From: Duncaniella sp.
GTDB taxonomy: Bacteria > Bacteroidota > Bacteroidia > Bacteroidales > Muribaculaceae
Direction: 5' to 3'
Length of the DNA stretch: 28,472 nt
NCBI GenBank assembly: GCA_022511285.1
Contig: JAFLRW010000002.1
Coordinates: 4,750 to 33,221 of the forward strand
Positions 16,704-25,264 of the stretch are shown piece by piece. Position numbers and translations under genes: made by a program. Every line of letters begins with the position of its first letter. Position 1 is the first letter of the stretch. The notes below the pieces were generated by a model that was not told where the DNA came from, made no database searches, and worked only from the letters and a program-made list of their open reading frames with translations.

Positions 16704-17696
16704 ATGAGTTTCAACAAGATAGCAGTGATGGGAGGCGGCAGCTGGGCTACTGCCTTGGCTAAGCTGCTGCTACGCAACTGCGAGAACATCATGTGGTATA
16801 TGCGGCGCGACGACCGCATCGAAGACTTCAAACGCATAGGCCGAAATCCCGCCTATCTGACCGATGTGGAGTTCGACGTGAACCGCATAGAGTTTTCGAG
16901 CGATATTAATTATGTGTGTGACAAGGCCGACACGCTGATGATGGTGATGCCCTCACCCTACTTCAAGAGCCACACCAACAAAATCACCGTCGACATTTCG
17001 GGTAAAAACATCATATCAGCGGTAAAGGGGATTGTGCCCGATGAAAATGAAATAATCTCCGACTATATGGTCCGCCACTTCGGTGTCGACCCTGAAAAGA
17101 TGCTTGTCATAGCCGGACCGTGCCACGCTGAAGAAGTGGCTCTCTCGCGCCCCTGCTTCCTCACTGTGGGTTGCCACAATGTGGAGTATGCCGAAGAGTT
17201 TGGCGCCAACCTCAACTCACCCACCACACGCACCATCCCCTCAAGCGATGTGGAAGGTATAGAATATGCCGCCGTGCTCAAAAACGTCTACTCCATTGCC
17301 GCGGGCATTGTCCACGGGATGAAAGGCGGTGACAATTTTATGGCGATGCTGATGTGTAATGCCGTGCGCGAGATGGAGCGATTCATCGACGAAGTGTGTC
17401 CGCGCCCTCGCTGCATTTGTGACAGTGTCTACCTTGGCGACCTCCTCGTGACCGCCTACTCTCGTTTCTCGCGCAATCACAATTTCGGAGCAATCATTGG
17501 CAAAGGATACTCCGTCACCACCGCCCGAATGGAGATGGAACAAACCGCCGAGGGATATTACGGCACAAAATGCATCAAGGAAATCAATAAGAACTACGGA
17601 GTGGATATGCCTATTCTCGATGCCGTCTACGACATACTCTATGGCCACGCCAACGCCGAACGCGCTATGCGCGCCACAGGCTCCTGCTTTATATAA
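16704..17696 (+). CDS. gpsA: NAD(P)-dependent glycerol-3-phosphate dehydrogenase
   Basis: Reduces dihydroxyacetone phosphate to sn-glycerol-3-phosphate, the backbone for phospholipids. The 330-aa protein opens with the nucleotide-binding loop IAVMGGGSWATALAKLL (Gly10-Gly12). It has the GPCHAEEVA motif and the catalytic lysine in AAVLKNVYSIAAG (Lys193). All key residues appear present and length is normal. It is the middle gene of the lysS-gpsA-pgi run, linking its expression with glycolysis and translation genes. Confidence 0.95.
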   Translation: MSFNKIAVMGGGSWATALAKLLLRNCENIMWYMRRDDRIEDFKRIGRNPAYLTDVEFDVNRIEFSSDINYVCDKADTLMMVMPSPYFKSHTNKITVDISGKNIISAVKGIVPDENEIISDYMVRHFGVDPEKMLVIAGPCHAEEVALSRPCFLTVGCHNVEYAEEFGANLNSPTTRTIPSSDVEGIEYAAVLKNVYSIAAGIVHGMKGGDNFMAMLMCNAVREMERFIDEVCPRPRCICDSVYLGDLLVTAYSRFSRNHNFGAIIGKGYSVTTARMEMEQTAEGYYGTKCIKEINKNYGVDMPILDAVYDILYGHANAERAMRATGSCFI

Positions 17697-17747
17697 ACCA
17701 TCAAAAAACCGACAACATAATTTTCTAAATTTAAAAATCATAATAGC

Positions 17748-19088
17748 ATGAAAACTCTTAATGTTGACATCAAGGATGTGCTCTCAACCGTCAGCCGGGA
17801 GCAAATCAGCAATCTCGATGCTTCAGCCGCCGAGGCCCTTGACAAGGTGCTGACCGGGACCGGTGAAGGAAATGACTTCCTTGGTTGGGTAAACCTCCCT
17901 ACCGAAACAACCGAAGCCCATCTTGACGACATCATCTCTTGCGCCGAGGAGCTCCGCGCTTCGTGCGACACAGTTGTGGCTATCGGCATCGGTGGTTCCT
18001 ATCTCGGAGCCAAAGCCGTCATCGAGGCTCTCAGCGACAGTTTCGCCGCCTATCGTCCCGGTGTAGAAGGTGAGCCCAAAGTGCTCTTTGCCGGCCAGAA
18101 CATCGGCGAAGACTATCTCTATGAGCTTCAAGACTATCTGAAAGACAAACGCTTCGGCATCATCGTTATCTCAAAGAGCGGCACCACCACAGAGCCCGCC
18201 ATTGCCTTCCGTCTGCTTAAAGAGCAACTTGAGCGTCAGCTCGGCCTTGACGAGGCCCGTAAACGCATCGTGGCCATCACCGACGAGAAACGCGGTGCGC
18301 TCCGCACTCTTGCCACTGAGGAGGGCTATAAGACTTTTGTGATTGCCGATAATGTAGGCGGTCGCTTCTCGGTGCTCACCCCGGTGGGTCTGCTTCCCAT
18401 CGCTGTGGCCGGTTTCGACATCCGCGCTCTCATTGACGGCGCCGCCGAGATGGAGAAAGCCACCAATAATGCCGATGAGGCCAACCCCTCACTCCTCTAT
18501 GCCGCAACCCGCAACGCCCTCTATCAGGCAGGCAAGAAGATTGAAATCCTTGTGAACTACAATCCCAAACTTCACTATTTTGCAGAGTGGTGGAAGCAGC
18601 TCTATGGCGAGAGCGAGGGGAAAACTCACAAAGGTATTTTCCCCGCAGCCGTTGACAACTCCACTGACCTTCACTCAATGGGTCAATGGATTCAGGATGG
18701 CGAGCGCACTATCTTTGAGACCGTAATCTCTGTGGCCGAACAGAAGTATGAGAAGCTCATCCCCACCGACGAGGCTAACCTTGACGGACTCAACTACATT
18801 GCCGGCAAACATATTGACGAGGTAAACAAGATGGCCGAGCTCGGAACACGCCTTGCCCACATCGACGGTGGTGTTCCCAACATCCTCATCACCCTCCCCG
18901 CCATTCAGGAGAAATATCTTGGCCAGCTCATCTACTTCTTTGAAAAGGCTTGCGGCATCTCCGGCTATATGCTTGGCGTCAACCCGTTCAATCAGCCCGG
19001 CGTTGAGGACTATAAACGCAATATGTTTGCTCTCCTTGCCAAGCCCGGCTACGAGAAAGAGACTGAAGCCATTAAAGCCCGCCTCTAA
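17748..19088 (+). CDS. pgi: Glucose-6-phosphate isomerase
   Basis: Interconverts glucose-6-phosphate and fructose-6-phosphate; the product also feeds glucosamine-6-phosphate and so peptidoglycan synthesis. At 446 aa it is the short Bacillus-type isomerase, not the roughly 550-aa enterobacterial form. Signatures include VAIGIGGSYLGAKA near the start, VISKSGTTTEPA, the family pattern GGRFSVLTPVGLLP (from residue 204), YGESEGKTHKG (286-296, including a conserved glutamate and His294) and a C-terminal AYMLG-like region reading YMLGVNPFNQPGVE. It ends just before a strong bidirectional terminator. Confidence 0.96.
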   Translation: MKTLNVDIKDVLSTVSREQISNLDASAAEALDKVLTGTGEGNDFLGWVNLPTETTEAHLDDIISCAEELRASCDTVVAIGIGGSYLGAKAVIEALSDSFAAYRPGVEGEPKVLFAGQNIGEDYLYELQDYLKDKRFGIIVISKSGTTTEPAIAFRLLKEQLERQLGLDEARKRIVAITDEKRGALRTLATEEGYKTFVIADNVGGRFSVLTPVGLLPIAVAGFDIRALIDGAAEMEKATNNADEANPSLLYAATRNALYQAGKKIEILVNYNPKLHYFAEWWKQLYGESEGKTHKGIFPAAVDNSTDLHSMGQWIQDGERTIFETVISVAEQKYEKLIPTDEANLDGLNYIAGKHIDEVNKMAELGTRLAHIDGGVPNILITLPAIQEKYLGQLIYFFEKACGISGYMLGVNPFNQPGVEDYKRNMFALLAKPGYEKETEAIKARL

Positions 19089-19103
19089 TCCTTCACACCC
19101 CCA

Positions 19104-19148
19104 ATATTATAAAAAGGATATCGCATGGCGATATCCTTTTTATAATAT
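19104..19148. terminator. Bidirectional terminator between pgi and the SGNH gene
   Basis: A 21-bp perfect inverted repeat (19104-19124 and 19128-19148) with only ATG as the loop. The GC core is GGATATCGC / GCGATATCC, flanked by A5 on one arm and T5 on the other, so it gives a U-run to transcripts from either side. It lies in the 77-bp gap between convergent genes. Confidence 0.9.
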
Positions 19149-19165
19149 ATTGCAATAGATTGACG

Positions 19166-19957
19166 TTAGAATCCGCAAGGAAGAGCGGAGAGTTGATTGA
19201 GAAGAGTAAGCGCTATACGGCGGTGGCCGAGATTATTGGGGTGGAGACGGTCAGCGACAGAATCGTTGAAATAACGGGCGTGGACATCGAGTGTAGGGGT
19301 AAGGCCGCATAGAGAAGCCAGGTCTATTACCGGAACAGCCCACACGTCTGCCGCCTCGCGTGTGGCTTCAATGTATGCATCGAGATACTCTCCGCAACGG
19401 TTGGCATACTCCTCGGAGCACTGCCAGTTAGTCTCACTGTGGAAAAAGCCGCCACGATGTATGGGTGTGAGGAGCACTATCTGCTTTTCGGGATAAAGAC
19501 GTTTAAGCGAGTCGAGAGCTATATTGATGCGGCCACGATATGTTGTTGGGTCCATAGCCGGCGAGCGATGAGGACGCAACTCGGAGCGGCGGGCATAGCG
19601 ATGTCCATATTCCGTTTCTTGCATATCTTCGTTATACCAACGACCGATAGGAATAGCATTATTATAGTCATTGGTGCCGATGAAGATAATGATTGCATCT
19701 ACTGAATCGCCGTGCTGTTCCATCAGCTGTGATGCCTGACGGGGGATATCGTCCCACTGGCGACCGCTCACGGCATAGACCCACGGCGTGATTCCAAGCC
19801 ACTCTGACAATAGAGCCCAGTATTTGGTGTCGGCCGCAGAGTTGCGAGGGTCTGTAATCGAGTCGCCAAGATAAGCCACCCGTTTCCCCTCCCAGGGATG
19901 AGAGAGCAGCAACTGTGGCACAAGTATGGCACAAAGCAGAATGAGTAGTTTTTTCAT
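19166..19957 (-). CDS. Secreted SGNH/GDSL-type hydrolase
   Basis: An esterase-like hydrolase of the SGNH fold, probably exported and perhaps removing acyl groups from carbohydrates. From the ATG at 19957 the protein is 263 aa with an N-terminal signal sequence (MKKLLILLCAILVPQLLLS). Block I is YLGDSITD with nucleophile Ser33; block III is GTND with Asn96; block V is DRLHPNNLGHRR with Asp236 and His239, so the catalytic set is complete. A longer reading frame extends to 19993, but that extension overlaps a perfect -7 box (19982-19989), so 19957 is the start. It has its own promoter and shares the terminator with pgi. The substrate cannot be read from sequence. Confidence 0.88.
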   Translation of the reverse strand: MKKLLILLCAILVPQLLLSHPWEGKRVAYLGDSITDPRNSAADTKYWALLSEWLGITPWVYAVSGRQWDDIPRQASQLMEQHGDSVDAIIIFIGTNDYNNAIPIGRWYNEDMQETEYGHRYARRSELRPHRSPAMDPTTYRGRINIALDSLKRLYPEKQIVLLTPIHRGGFFHSETNWQCSEEYANRCGEYLDAYIEATREAADVWAVPVIDLASLCGLTPTLDVHARYFNDSVADRLHPNNLGHRRIALTLLNQLSALPCGF

Positions 19958-19981
19958 AGCGTAAAAAAAGATTATCGTGTG

Positions 19982-20012
19982 CAAAGTTAGCAAATTATCC
20001 CTCTTTTTGCAA
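19982..20012 (-). promoter_or_regulatory. Promoter of the SGNH hydrolase gene
   Basis: On the minus strand TTG (20012-20010), a 20-nt spacer and TAACTTTG (19989-19982) match the Bacteroidetes -33/-7 consensus. The leader to the ATG at 19957 would be about 20 nt. Confidence 0.75.
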
Positions 20013-20024
20013 TCCGATATATAT

Positions 20025-20067
20025 CAAATCGCCCGGCCTCTGCACTAATAGCGAGGCGGGCGATTTG
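20025..20067 (-). terminator. Stem-loop downstream of htrA, possible terminator
   Basis: CAAATCGCCCG (20025-20035) pairs perfectly with CGGGCGATTTG (20057-20067), extended by CCTC/GAGG past a one-base bulge. It lies 30 bp after the htrA stop. There is no T-run on the minus strand, so it may end transcription weakly or stabilise the 3' end. Confidence 0.5.
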
Positions 20068-20096
20068 CTTGAGAGAGAGGAGAGTGTGTCTGGTGG

Positions 20097-21617
20097 TTAT
20101 CGAGCGGTGAGATCTACGGCATATACACCACGCTTGCCTGTGGGATAGAGACCGCGGACAATCATCAGTTTTTCATCGTTGTTGCCACGCATTATTGAGC
20201 GGTAAAGTTTCTCAATGTCGTCAGGGGACGACACGCGGGTGTCGTTGATAGAGACGATGACAAAACCTTTGCGTATACCGGCATCGGCAAATACACCATC
20301 GTTGACTTCGGCCACTTTCACTCCGTTGTCAATGCCGAGCTGGCGAAGAGTGGAATCGTCCACCTTTGAGAATGCGGCTCCAAGGTCGGTGAAATCGCCG
20401 GCTTTCGTGACGGTGGTATTGCCTTGAGAGTTGTAGAGTTTGATGGATACGGTGTGGGGCTTGTTGTCGCGGATGTATGAGACTTTCACGGTGTCACCGG
20501 GACGATATTTAGCCACTTGCTCCTGAAGTTGAGCGGTGTTATTGGTCGGGACATCGTTGACGGCAGTAATGACATCGCCTTCACGGATTCCGGCTTCACG
20601 GGCTGAAGAGCGTTCGCTGACGGCTCCTACATACACACCCTTGGTAACGGCAGTAATGCCATGTTCCTTGGCCGTATCAGCCGAGAGGTCGACTATTGAA
20701 ACTCCGAGGACGGCACGTTGCACAGTGCCATACTGACGGAGGTCAGCCACTACCTTCTTCACGATTGATGTCGGGATGGCAAATGAATATCCCGCATAAT
20801 TGCCGGTCTGTGAGTAGATGGCCGTATTGATACCGATTAGCTCGCCGGCCAGATTGACGAGAGCTCCGCCGGAGTTGCCGGGATTGACGGCGGCATCAGT
20901 CTGAATATATGACTCTATGCCCATAGGACGCGAGTGAGAAGTGGCAGAGATTGAGCGTGATTTGGCCGAAACAATGCCGGTGGTCACGGTGGAAGTAAAC
21001 CCGAAAGGATTGCCCACGGCAAGCACCCATTCACCCACCTTAAGAGCTTCGCTATCGCCCAGAGGAATTACGTGGAGGTCCTTGGCGTCAATCTTGATAA
21101 GAGCCAGGTCGGTGGTAGCATCAGCTCCGACCACAGTGGCGTCGAAGGTTCGATTATCATTGAGAGTCACCTCAAGGCGTTCGGCATCCTCGATTACGTG
21201 ATTATTCGTGACGATGTATCCGTCAGCACTAATCACCACTCCCGAGCCGAGGCCTCTCTGCTGCTCGCGAGGCTGCTGTTGAGGCTGTTGCTGCTGGCGG
21301 GGGGTGCCAAAGAAATATTCAAATAAAGGGTCGAAGGAGTAGCCGCCGCGTCCGCCCTGATAGCCTCGCGGCGTGGTGAAACTTTTTATGGAAACTACGC
21401 CATTGATGGTGCTTTCAGCCGCCTGAGTGAAATCAGTGGCAGGGGTCACGGAGGTTCCCACGGTGTATAATCCGCCTTGACGGGGTGTGTCGTCGGGCAC
21501 TAACTCGGCCATAGGAGACGAGGGGCGCGAGGCCACACCGATGGCCACTGCCGTGGCAGCCGAACTGACGATTGCTGTCGCGGCTGCGAGTAACATTATA
21601 CGTGCTGTTGTTTTCAT
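20097..21617 (-). CDS. Periplasmic serine protease/chaperone of the HtrA/DegP family
   Basis: Degrades or refolds misfolded envelope proteins. From the ATG at 21617 it is 506 aa: an N-terminal hydrophobic signal or anchor segment (MKTTARIMLLAAATAIVSSA), a glycine- and glutamine-rich linker (about 83-120), the trypsin-like domain with His140 (NNHVIED), Asp170 (TTDLALIKI) and Ser249 (NPGNSGGAL), then two PDZ domains (about 300-385 and 410-495). This is DegP/DegQ architecture with a complete triad. The frame is open to 21668, but those codons overlap the promoter box. Promoters diverge from the NlpC/P60 gene. degP versus degQ assignment is not possible. Confidence 0.93.
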   Translation of the reverse strand: MKTTARIMLLAAATAIVSSAATAVAIGVASRPSSPMAELVPDDTPRQGGLYTVGTSVTPATDFTQAAESTINGVVSIKSFTTPRGYQGGRGGYSFDPLFEYFFGTPRQQQQPQQQPREQQRGLGSGVVISADGYIVTNNHVIEDAERLEVTLNDNRTFDATVVGADATTDLALIKIDAKDLHVIPLGDSEALKVGEWVLAVGNPFGFTSTVTTGIVSAKSRSISATSHSRPMGIESYIQTDAAVNPGNSGGALVNLAGELIGINTAIYSQTGNYAGYSFAIPTSIVKKVVADLRQYGTVQRAVLGVSIVDLSADTAKEHGITAVTKGVYVGAVSERSSAREAGIREGDVITAVNDVPTNNTAQLQEQVAKYRPGDTVKVSYIRDNKPHTVSIKLYNSQGNTTVTKAGDFTDLGAAFSKVDDSTLRQLGIDNGVKVAEVNDGVFADAGIRKGFVIVSINDTRVSSPDDIEKLYRSIMRGNNDEKLMIVRGLYPTGKRGVYAVDLTAR

Positions 21618-21654
21618 TTTGTGTATAGTGTGATGTTTTTTCTTATATAGACTG

Positions 21655-21662
21655 CAAAAATA
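21655..21662 (-). promoter_or_regulatory. -7 box of the htrA promoter
   Basis: TATTTTTG on the minus strand fits TAnnTTTG and lies about 37 nt upstream of the htrA ATG at 21617. The -33 position is poor. No envelope-stress operator is recognised. Confidence 0.5.
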
Positions 21663-21768
21663 GTACAATGTTATATCTGTCAGTAGTATGTTTAAACTAT
21701 TTTAATTACTCTGACATCATATTAAAGAATATTTGGAATATTGCCGGGGCCGTTTCATAAAAATTTCT

Positions 21769-21776
21769 TAATTTTG
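21769..21776 (+). promoter_or_regulatory. -7 box just before the NlpC/P60 gene
   Basis: TAATTTTG matches TAnnTTTG and ends 7 nt before the ATG at 21784, which predicts a 5' leader of only a few nucleotides. A TTG at 21741-21743 is 25 nt upstream, longer than the usual spacing. Confidence 0.55.
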
Positions 21777-21783
21777 CAAAGCT

Positions 21784-22560
21784 ATGTCACTCCATAGGAT
21801 AATAAAATATGTCATATTGTCAGTGGCCCTTGGACTCTCCTCCTGCTCCACATCCCGTAAAGGTGTAGCGGTGGAGGTATCGGGCCGGAATGGGCGCTCC
21901 GATGACGGGCAGAGATTGACCGTTACCCCTGCGGACAAACAGCTTCACGTTTCCACACAGCGCTTACTGGCTGAAGCGGAAAGCTGGTTGGGCACACCTT
22001 ATAAATATGGGGGCAACGACCGCGAGGGGGTTGACTGTTCGGGGTTGGTGCTACAGGTGTATCTGCGAGCTCTCGGCATATCACTGCCCCGTGTGTCGGC
22101 CGAACAAAAAGAATTTTGTGTGCCGACGTCAAAAGGCTCCCTGCATCCGGGCGATTTGCTATTTTTCGCCACAGGCCGAAAAAAGGATTCGGTGAGTCAT
22201 GTTGGCATATTCATAGGTGAGAACCGGATGATTCACGCATCGTCGCGAGGGGTGATGGTAAGCGACATAGCCGAGGGCTATTATGCCGTTAATTATGCGG
22301 GAGCCGGATATGTCGAAGCGTATCGCGCTATGCTCAGCGTATCGCCGGACGTTAAGACAGAACCTATCCCACAAAATACAGCATCGGCAAACGAATCAAC
22401 TCCGCAGCCGGTGACAGTGGCACCACCATCGACAGTGACACCGCCATCGACAGTGACACCGGCGGAAGCCTCGCCGACACAAGTCCAAGAAAAAATCTCC
22501 AATCCGGATGATGCCCGTGCATCTGTGCTCGGAACCATTAAAGAACGTCCGATACAATGA
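21784..22560 (+). CDS. NlpC/P60 (C40) cell-wall peptidase lipoprotein
   Basis: Probable peptidoglycan endopeptidase cleaving stem peptides, anchored by lipid. The 258-aa protein has a lipoprotein signal ending LGLSSC (Cys21). The NlpC/P60 domain spans about 58-175, with the catalytic cysteine in GVDCSGLV (Cys85), histidine in SHVGIF (His139) and the third polar residue in MIHASS (His151). After the domain comes a low-complexity Pro/Thr/Ser/Val tail (about 190-245) containing a tandem repeat of PSTVTP, probably a flexible linker. The stop overlaps the start of the M16-like gene by 4 bp (ATGA), so the two are translationally coupled. Confidence 0.9.
   Translation: MSLHRIIKYVILSVALGLSSCSTSRKGVAVEVSGRNGRSDDGQRLTVTPADKQLHVSTQRLLAEAESWLGTPYKYGGNDREGVDCSGLVLQVYLRALGISLPRVSAEQKEFCVPTSKGSLHPGDLLFFATGRKKDSVSHVGIFIGENRMIHASSRGVMVSDIAEGYYAVNYAGAGYVEAYRAMLSVSPDVKTEPIPQNTASANESTPQPVTVAPPSTVTPPSTVTPAEASPTQVQEKISNPDDARASVLGTIKERPIQ
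22426..22461 (+). repeat. Tandem 18-bp repeat in the NlpC/P60 tail
   Basis: Two perfect, adjacent copies of an 18-bp unit, CCATCGACAGTGACACCG (22426-22443 and 22444-22461), encode PSTVTP twice in frame. An imperfect PVTVAP-like unit precedes them. Being a multiple of three, copy-number change would alter tail length without breaking the gene. Confidence 0.9.
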
Positions 22561-23855
22561 CTATAAAAGTGCCAAATCGCACCCGACGTCCCGAAATTAA
22601 ACAGCTTGGGGCTCTCACACTCCCCTCGGCTGAAGTATACAAAGCCTCCAACGGAATAACACTACACATCGTAAGCTGTGGCACCGCAGAGGTGAATCGC
22701 CTTACCATAGCCCTACCGGGAGGGACAGCTGAATCCACTCAGCCGGGATTATTTGACAGTGTGGCTGTGTTGCTTCCCGAGGGCAGTTGCGAGCATCCCG
22801 GAACCGGTCTGTCCGACCTATTCGAAAGCAATGGGGCGTGGAGCGGGGTGAGCGTCACCACTCATCATACACTCATTAGTCTCTCCAGTCTCAACTCAGT
22901 GTTTGACACCGTCATGCCTTTGGCAAGCGAGATGGTGTTCTCTCCGAGTTTCGAGGATAAAGCCGTGACTCGGGCATTGCGACTGAAGGCATCGCAGATT
23001 GCATTAGGTGCACGCAAAGTGAGCGTCAGAGCCTCTCAAGCGTTGCGTTCGCGCATCTATGGGGTTGACAATCCGCTTTCCCTCTCCCCCACTCCAGAGG
23101 GGATATTGGCATTAACCCCCGACGACTTGCGCCAAGCTCACTTTGCGCGCCTCGACACAAGCGGCATTCATATATTCCTATCGGGAAAAATCACTCCGGA
23201 AATGCGCGAGTCCGTATTGCGTCAGTTTGGGTCCGTAGACACCGGGACCACCTACACTATTCCGCCTCTGAGGTTTGATCCATCTCCCACCGCAGGAATC
23301 ATCCGCACCGAGATGCCTGAAGCACAGCAAAACTCCATCAAAGCAGCTATCCCGACCCCCGGGCGTAGAGATTCTGATTTTCTAAATCTACGACTTTCAA
23401 CCTATGCTCTCGGTGGATACTTCGGCAGCCGGCTTATGACAAGCATTCGCGAGGAGAAGGGGTTGACATATGGCATCTCAGCCGCTCTTTTTGCCTACCC
23501 TGACAACGGATATTTAGTTGTATCGACTGACACCGACTATAGCTACACCGAAGCTGTGATAGAGGCCATTACCGCAGAGATAGAACGCATCAAAGACCCT
23601 TCAACATTTACGTCTGACGAGGTGGAGCGAGTGCGCAGCTCTCTTCTCACATCCCTTGCCGCCGTGCTCGACACTCCGATGCAGCGAATGGATTTTTTGC
23701 AAAGCAGCATTATAGCCGACACTCCGGCCGACTATTATGCCCGGCAGATTCAAAGCGTCAACTCCCTCTCTGCCGAAACCCTTGCCGAAACAGCGCGCCG
23801 TTACTTCAACACAGAGAGTGCGGTCATCTCAATCGCGGGCAAGTTTCCCAAATAG
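22557..23855 (+). CDS. M16-family peptidase homologue lacking the zinc motif
   Basis: Belongs to the M16 (pitrilysin/insulinase) fold, 432 aa with two M16 half-domains. The zinc motif HxxEH is absent: where GLxHxxEH is expected the protein reads GLFDSVAV (64-71), so it should not bind zinc. The C-terminal half keeps the conserved substrate-binding Arg298 and Tyr305 in IREEKGLTY. This is the pattern of the R/Y subunit of two-subunit M16B proteases, whose partner supplies HxxEH; no such partner is in the window. There is no signal peptide, so it looks cytoplasmic, unlike the lipoprotein it is coupled to. It overlaps the NlpC/P60 gene by 4 bp. Confidence 0.85.
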   Translation: MTIKVPNRTRRPEIKQLGALTLPSAEVYKASNGITLHIVSCGTAEVNRLTIALPGGTAESTQPGLFDSVAVLLPEGSCEHPGTGLSDLFESNGAWSGVSVTTHHTLISLSSLNSVFDTVMPLASEMVFSPSFEDKAVTRALRLKASQIALGARKVSVRASQALRSRIYGVDNPLSLSPTPEGILALTPDDLRQAHFARLDTSGIHIFLSGKITPEMRESVLRQFGSVDTGTTYTIPPLRFDPSPTAGIIRTEMPEAQQNSIKAAIPTPGRRDSDFLNLRLSTYALGGYFGSRLMTSIREEKGLTYGISAALFAYPDNGYLVVSTDTDYSYTEAVIEAITAEIERIKDPSTFTSDEVERVRSSLLTSLAAVLDTPMQRMDFLQSSIIADTPADYYARQIQSVNSLSAETLAETARRYFNTESAVISIAGKFPK

Positions 23856-23878
23856 CCCACTTGCCACCGATAGCAGCT

Positions 23879-25264
23879 TTAGGCAAACAGCGAGCGGAAC
23901 GCCTCTTCAACTTTTGAGACTTCGATAATTTTGATGCTCAGCGAGGAGGTGTCAACGCCTTTGAGATTGGATGCCGGAATAAGAATAGTCTCCATACCGA
24001 GCTTCTCAGCTTCGCGGATGCGCTGTTCAATGCGCGCCACGGGGCGTATTTCGCCTGAGAGTCCCACCTCTCCGGCCATACAGGTGAGTGGCGGGATGAC
24101 CATATCCACATTGCTTGACAGAATGGAGCAAATCACGGCAAGGTCAAGTGCCGGGTCGTTGACCTTGAGCCCGCCGGCTATGTTGAGAAAAACGTCCTTT
24201 ACCGCGAGTTTGAATCCCACACGCTTTTCGAGCACTGCGAGGAGCATATTCATGCGTTTGGAGTCAAACCCGTTGACAGTGCGTTGCGGAGTGCCATAGG
24301 CAGCAGTCGACACCAAAGCCTGGGCCTCTATAAGAAATGGGCGCGCACCTTCGATTGTGACCCCTACGGCAATGCCCGAGAGAGCCTCGCGCTCGTTGCC
24401 GTGACTGGCCAGCAGTTCGGATGGATTGCTTACCTCACGCAACCCGCGCTGACACATTTCATATATCCCAAGTTCTGAGGTTGAGCCAAAGCGGTTTTTA
24501 ATAGCGCGGAGGAGTCGGTAGAGGTGGCGTGTATCCCCCTCAAATTGCAAAACGGCATCCACGATATGTTCAAGCACTTTCGGCCCGGCTATGCTCCCCT
24601 CTTTAGTGATATGGCCAATGAGAATCACCGGAGTGCCGCTCTCTTTGGCATAACGCAATAGTTCTGTAGCACATTCCCTCACTTGCGAAACACTGCCGGG
24701 GGCAGACTCAATATCGTCTGACGCAATGGTCTGAATGGAGTCGACGATAACAAGCCCGGGGTTCATAGTTTCGATATGCTGCATTATGGTCTGCAGAGAT
24801 GTCTCACACGCAATAAAGACATTCTCGCTCGGGCGTCCGATGCGGTCAGCCCGCATTTTTATCTGCTGGGCACTCTCCTCGCCTGAAATATAGAGAATGG
24901 AGCGCGACTTAATGGAAAGGATGTTTTGCAACACGAGTGTCGACTTTCCGATGCCCGGCTCGCCCCCTATCAGAATGATACTGCCGGCCACAAGACCGCC
25001 ACCGAGCACACGATTGAGCTCGGCCGACGGCATGCGAATACGCTCCTCTGTCGAGGCCTCAATATCGCTCACAGCCACCGGACGAGAAACCGGGGCAAGC
25101 CTGCGGTCAGAGGAACTGCGGGAGTGGCGGGAACTTTTTTTCCCCGTAGCCACACGTTCCTCAACCATCGTATTCCACTCGCCACAAGCCGGGCAGCGTC
25201 CCGCCCATTTGGGGGATTCTGCTCCGCAACTGTTGCAGAACCAGGCGGTCTTTACATCTTTCAT
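23879..25264 (-). CDS. radA: DNA repair protein RadA
   Basis: A RecA-like ATPase that drives branch migration and processing of recombination intermediates. The 461-aa protein has an N-terminal C4 zinc finger (Cys10, Cys13, Cys24, Cys27), a linker, Walker A GGEPGIGKST (100-109), the RadA-specific KNRFG motif (256-260), and a C-terminal Lon-protease-like domain. Length and motifs are typical. The start overlaps the end of the upstream RNA methyltransferase by 4 bp. It converges on the M16-like gene with only 23 bp between and no evident terminator. Confidence 0.97.
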   Translation of the reverse strand: MKDVKTAWFCNSCGAESPKWAGRCPACGEWNTMVEERVATGKKSSRHSRSSSDRRLAPVSRPVAVSDIEASTEERIRMPSAELNRVLGGGLVAGSIILIGGEPGIGKSTLVLQNILSIKSRSILYISGEESAQQIKMRADRIGRPSENVFIACETSLQTIMQHIETMNPGLVIVDSIQTIASDDIESAPGSVSQVRECATELLRYAKESGTPVILIGHITKEGSIAGPKVLEHIVDAVLQFEGDTRHLYRLLRAIKNRFGSTSELGIYEMCQRGLREVSNPSELLASHGNEREALSGIAVGVTIEGARPFLIEAQALVSTAAYGTPQRTVNGFDSKRMNMLLAVLEKRVGFKLAVKDVFLNIAGGLKVNDPALDLAVICSILSSNVDMVIPPLTCMAGEVGLSGEIRPVARIEQRIREAEKLGMETILIPASNLKGVDTSSLSIKIIEVSKVEEAFRSLFA

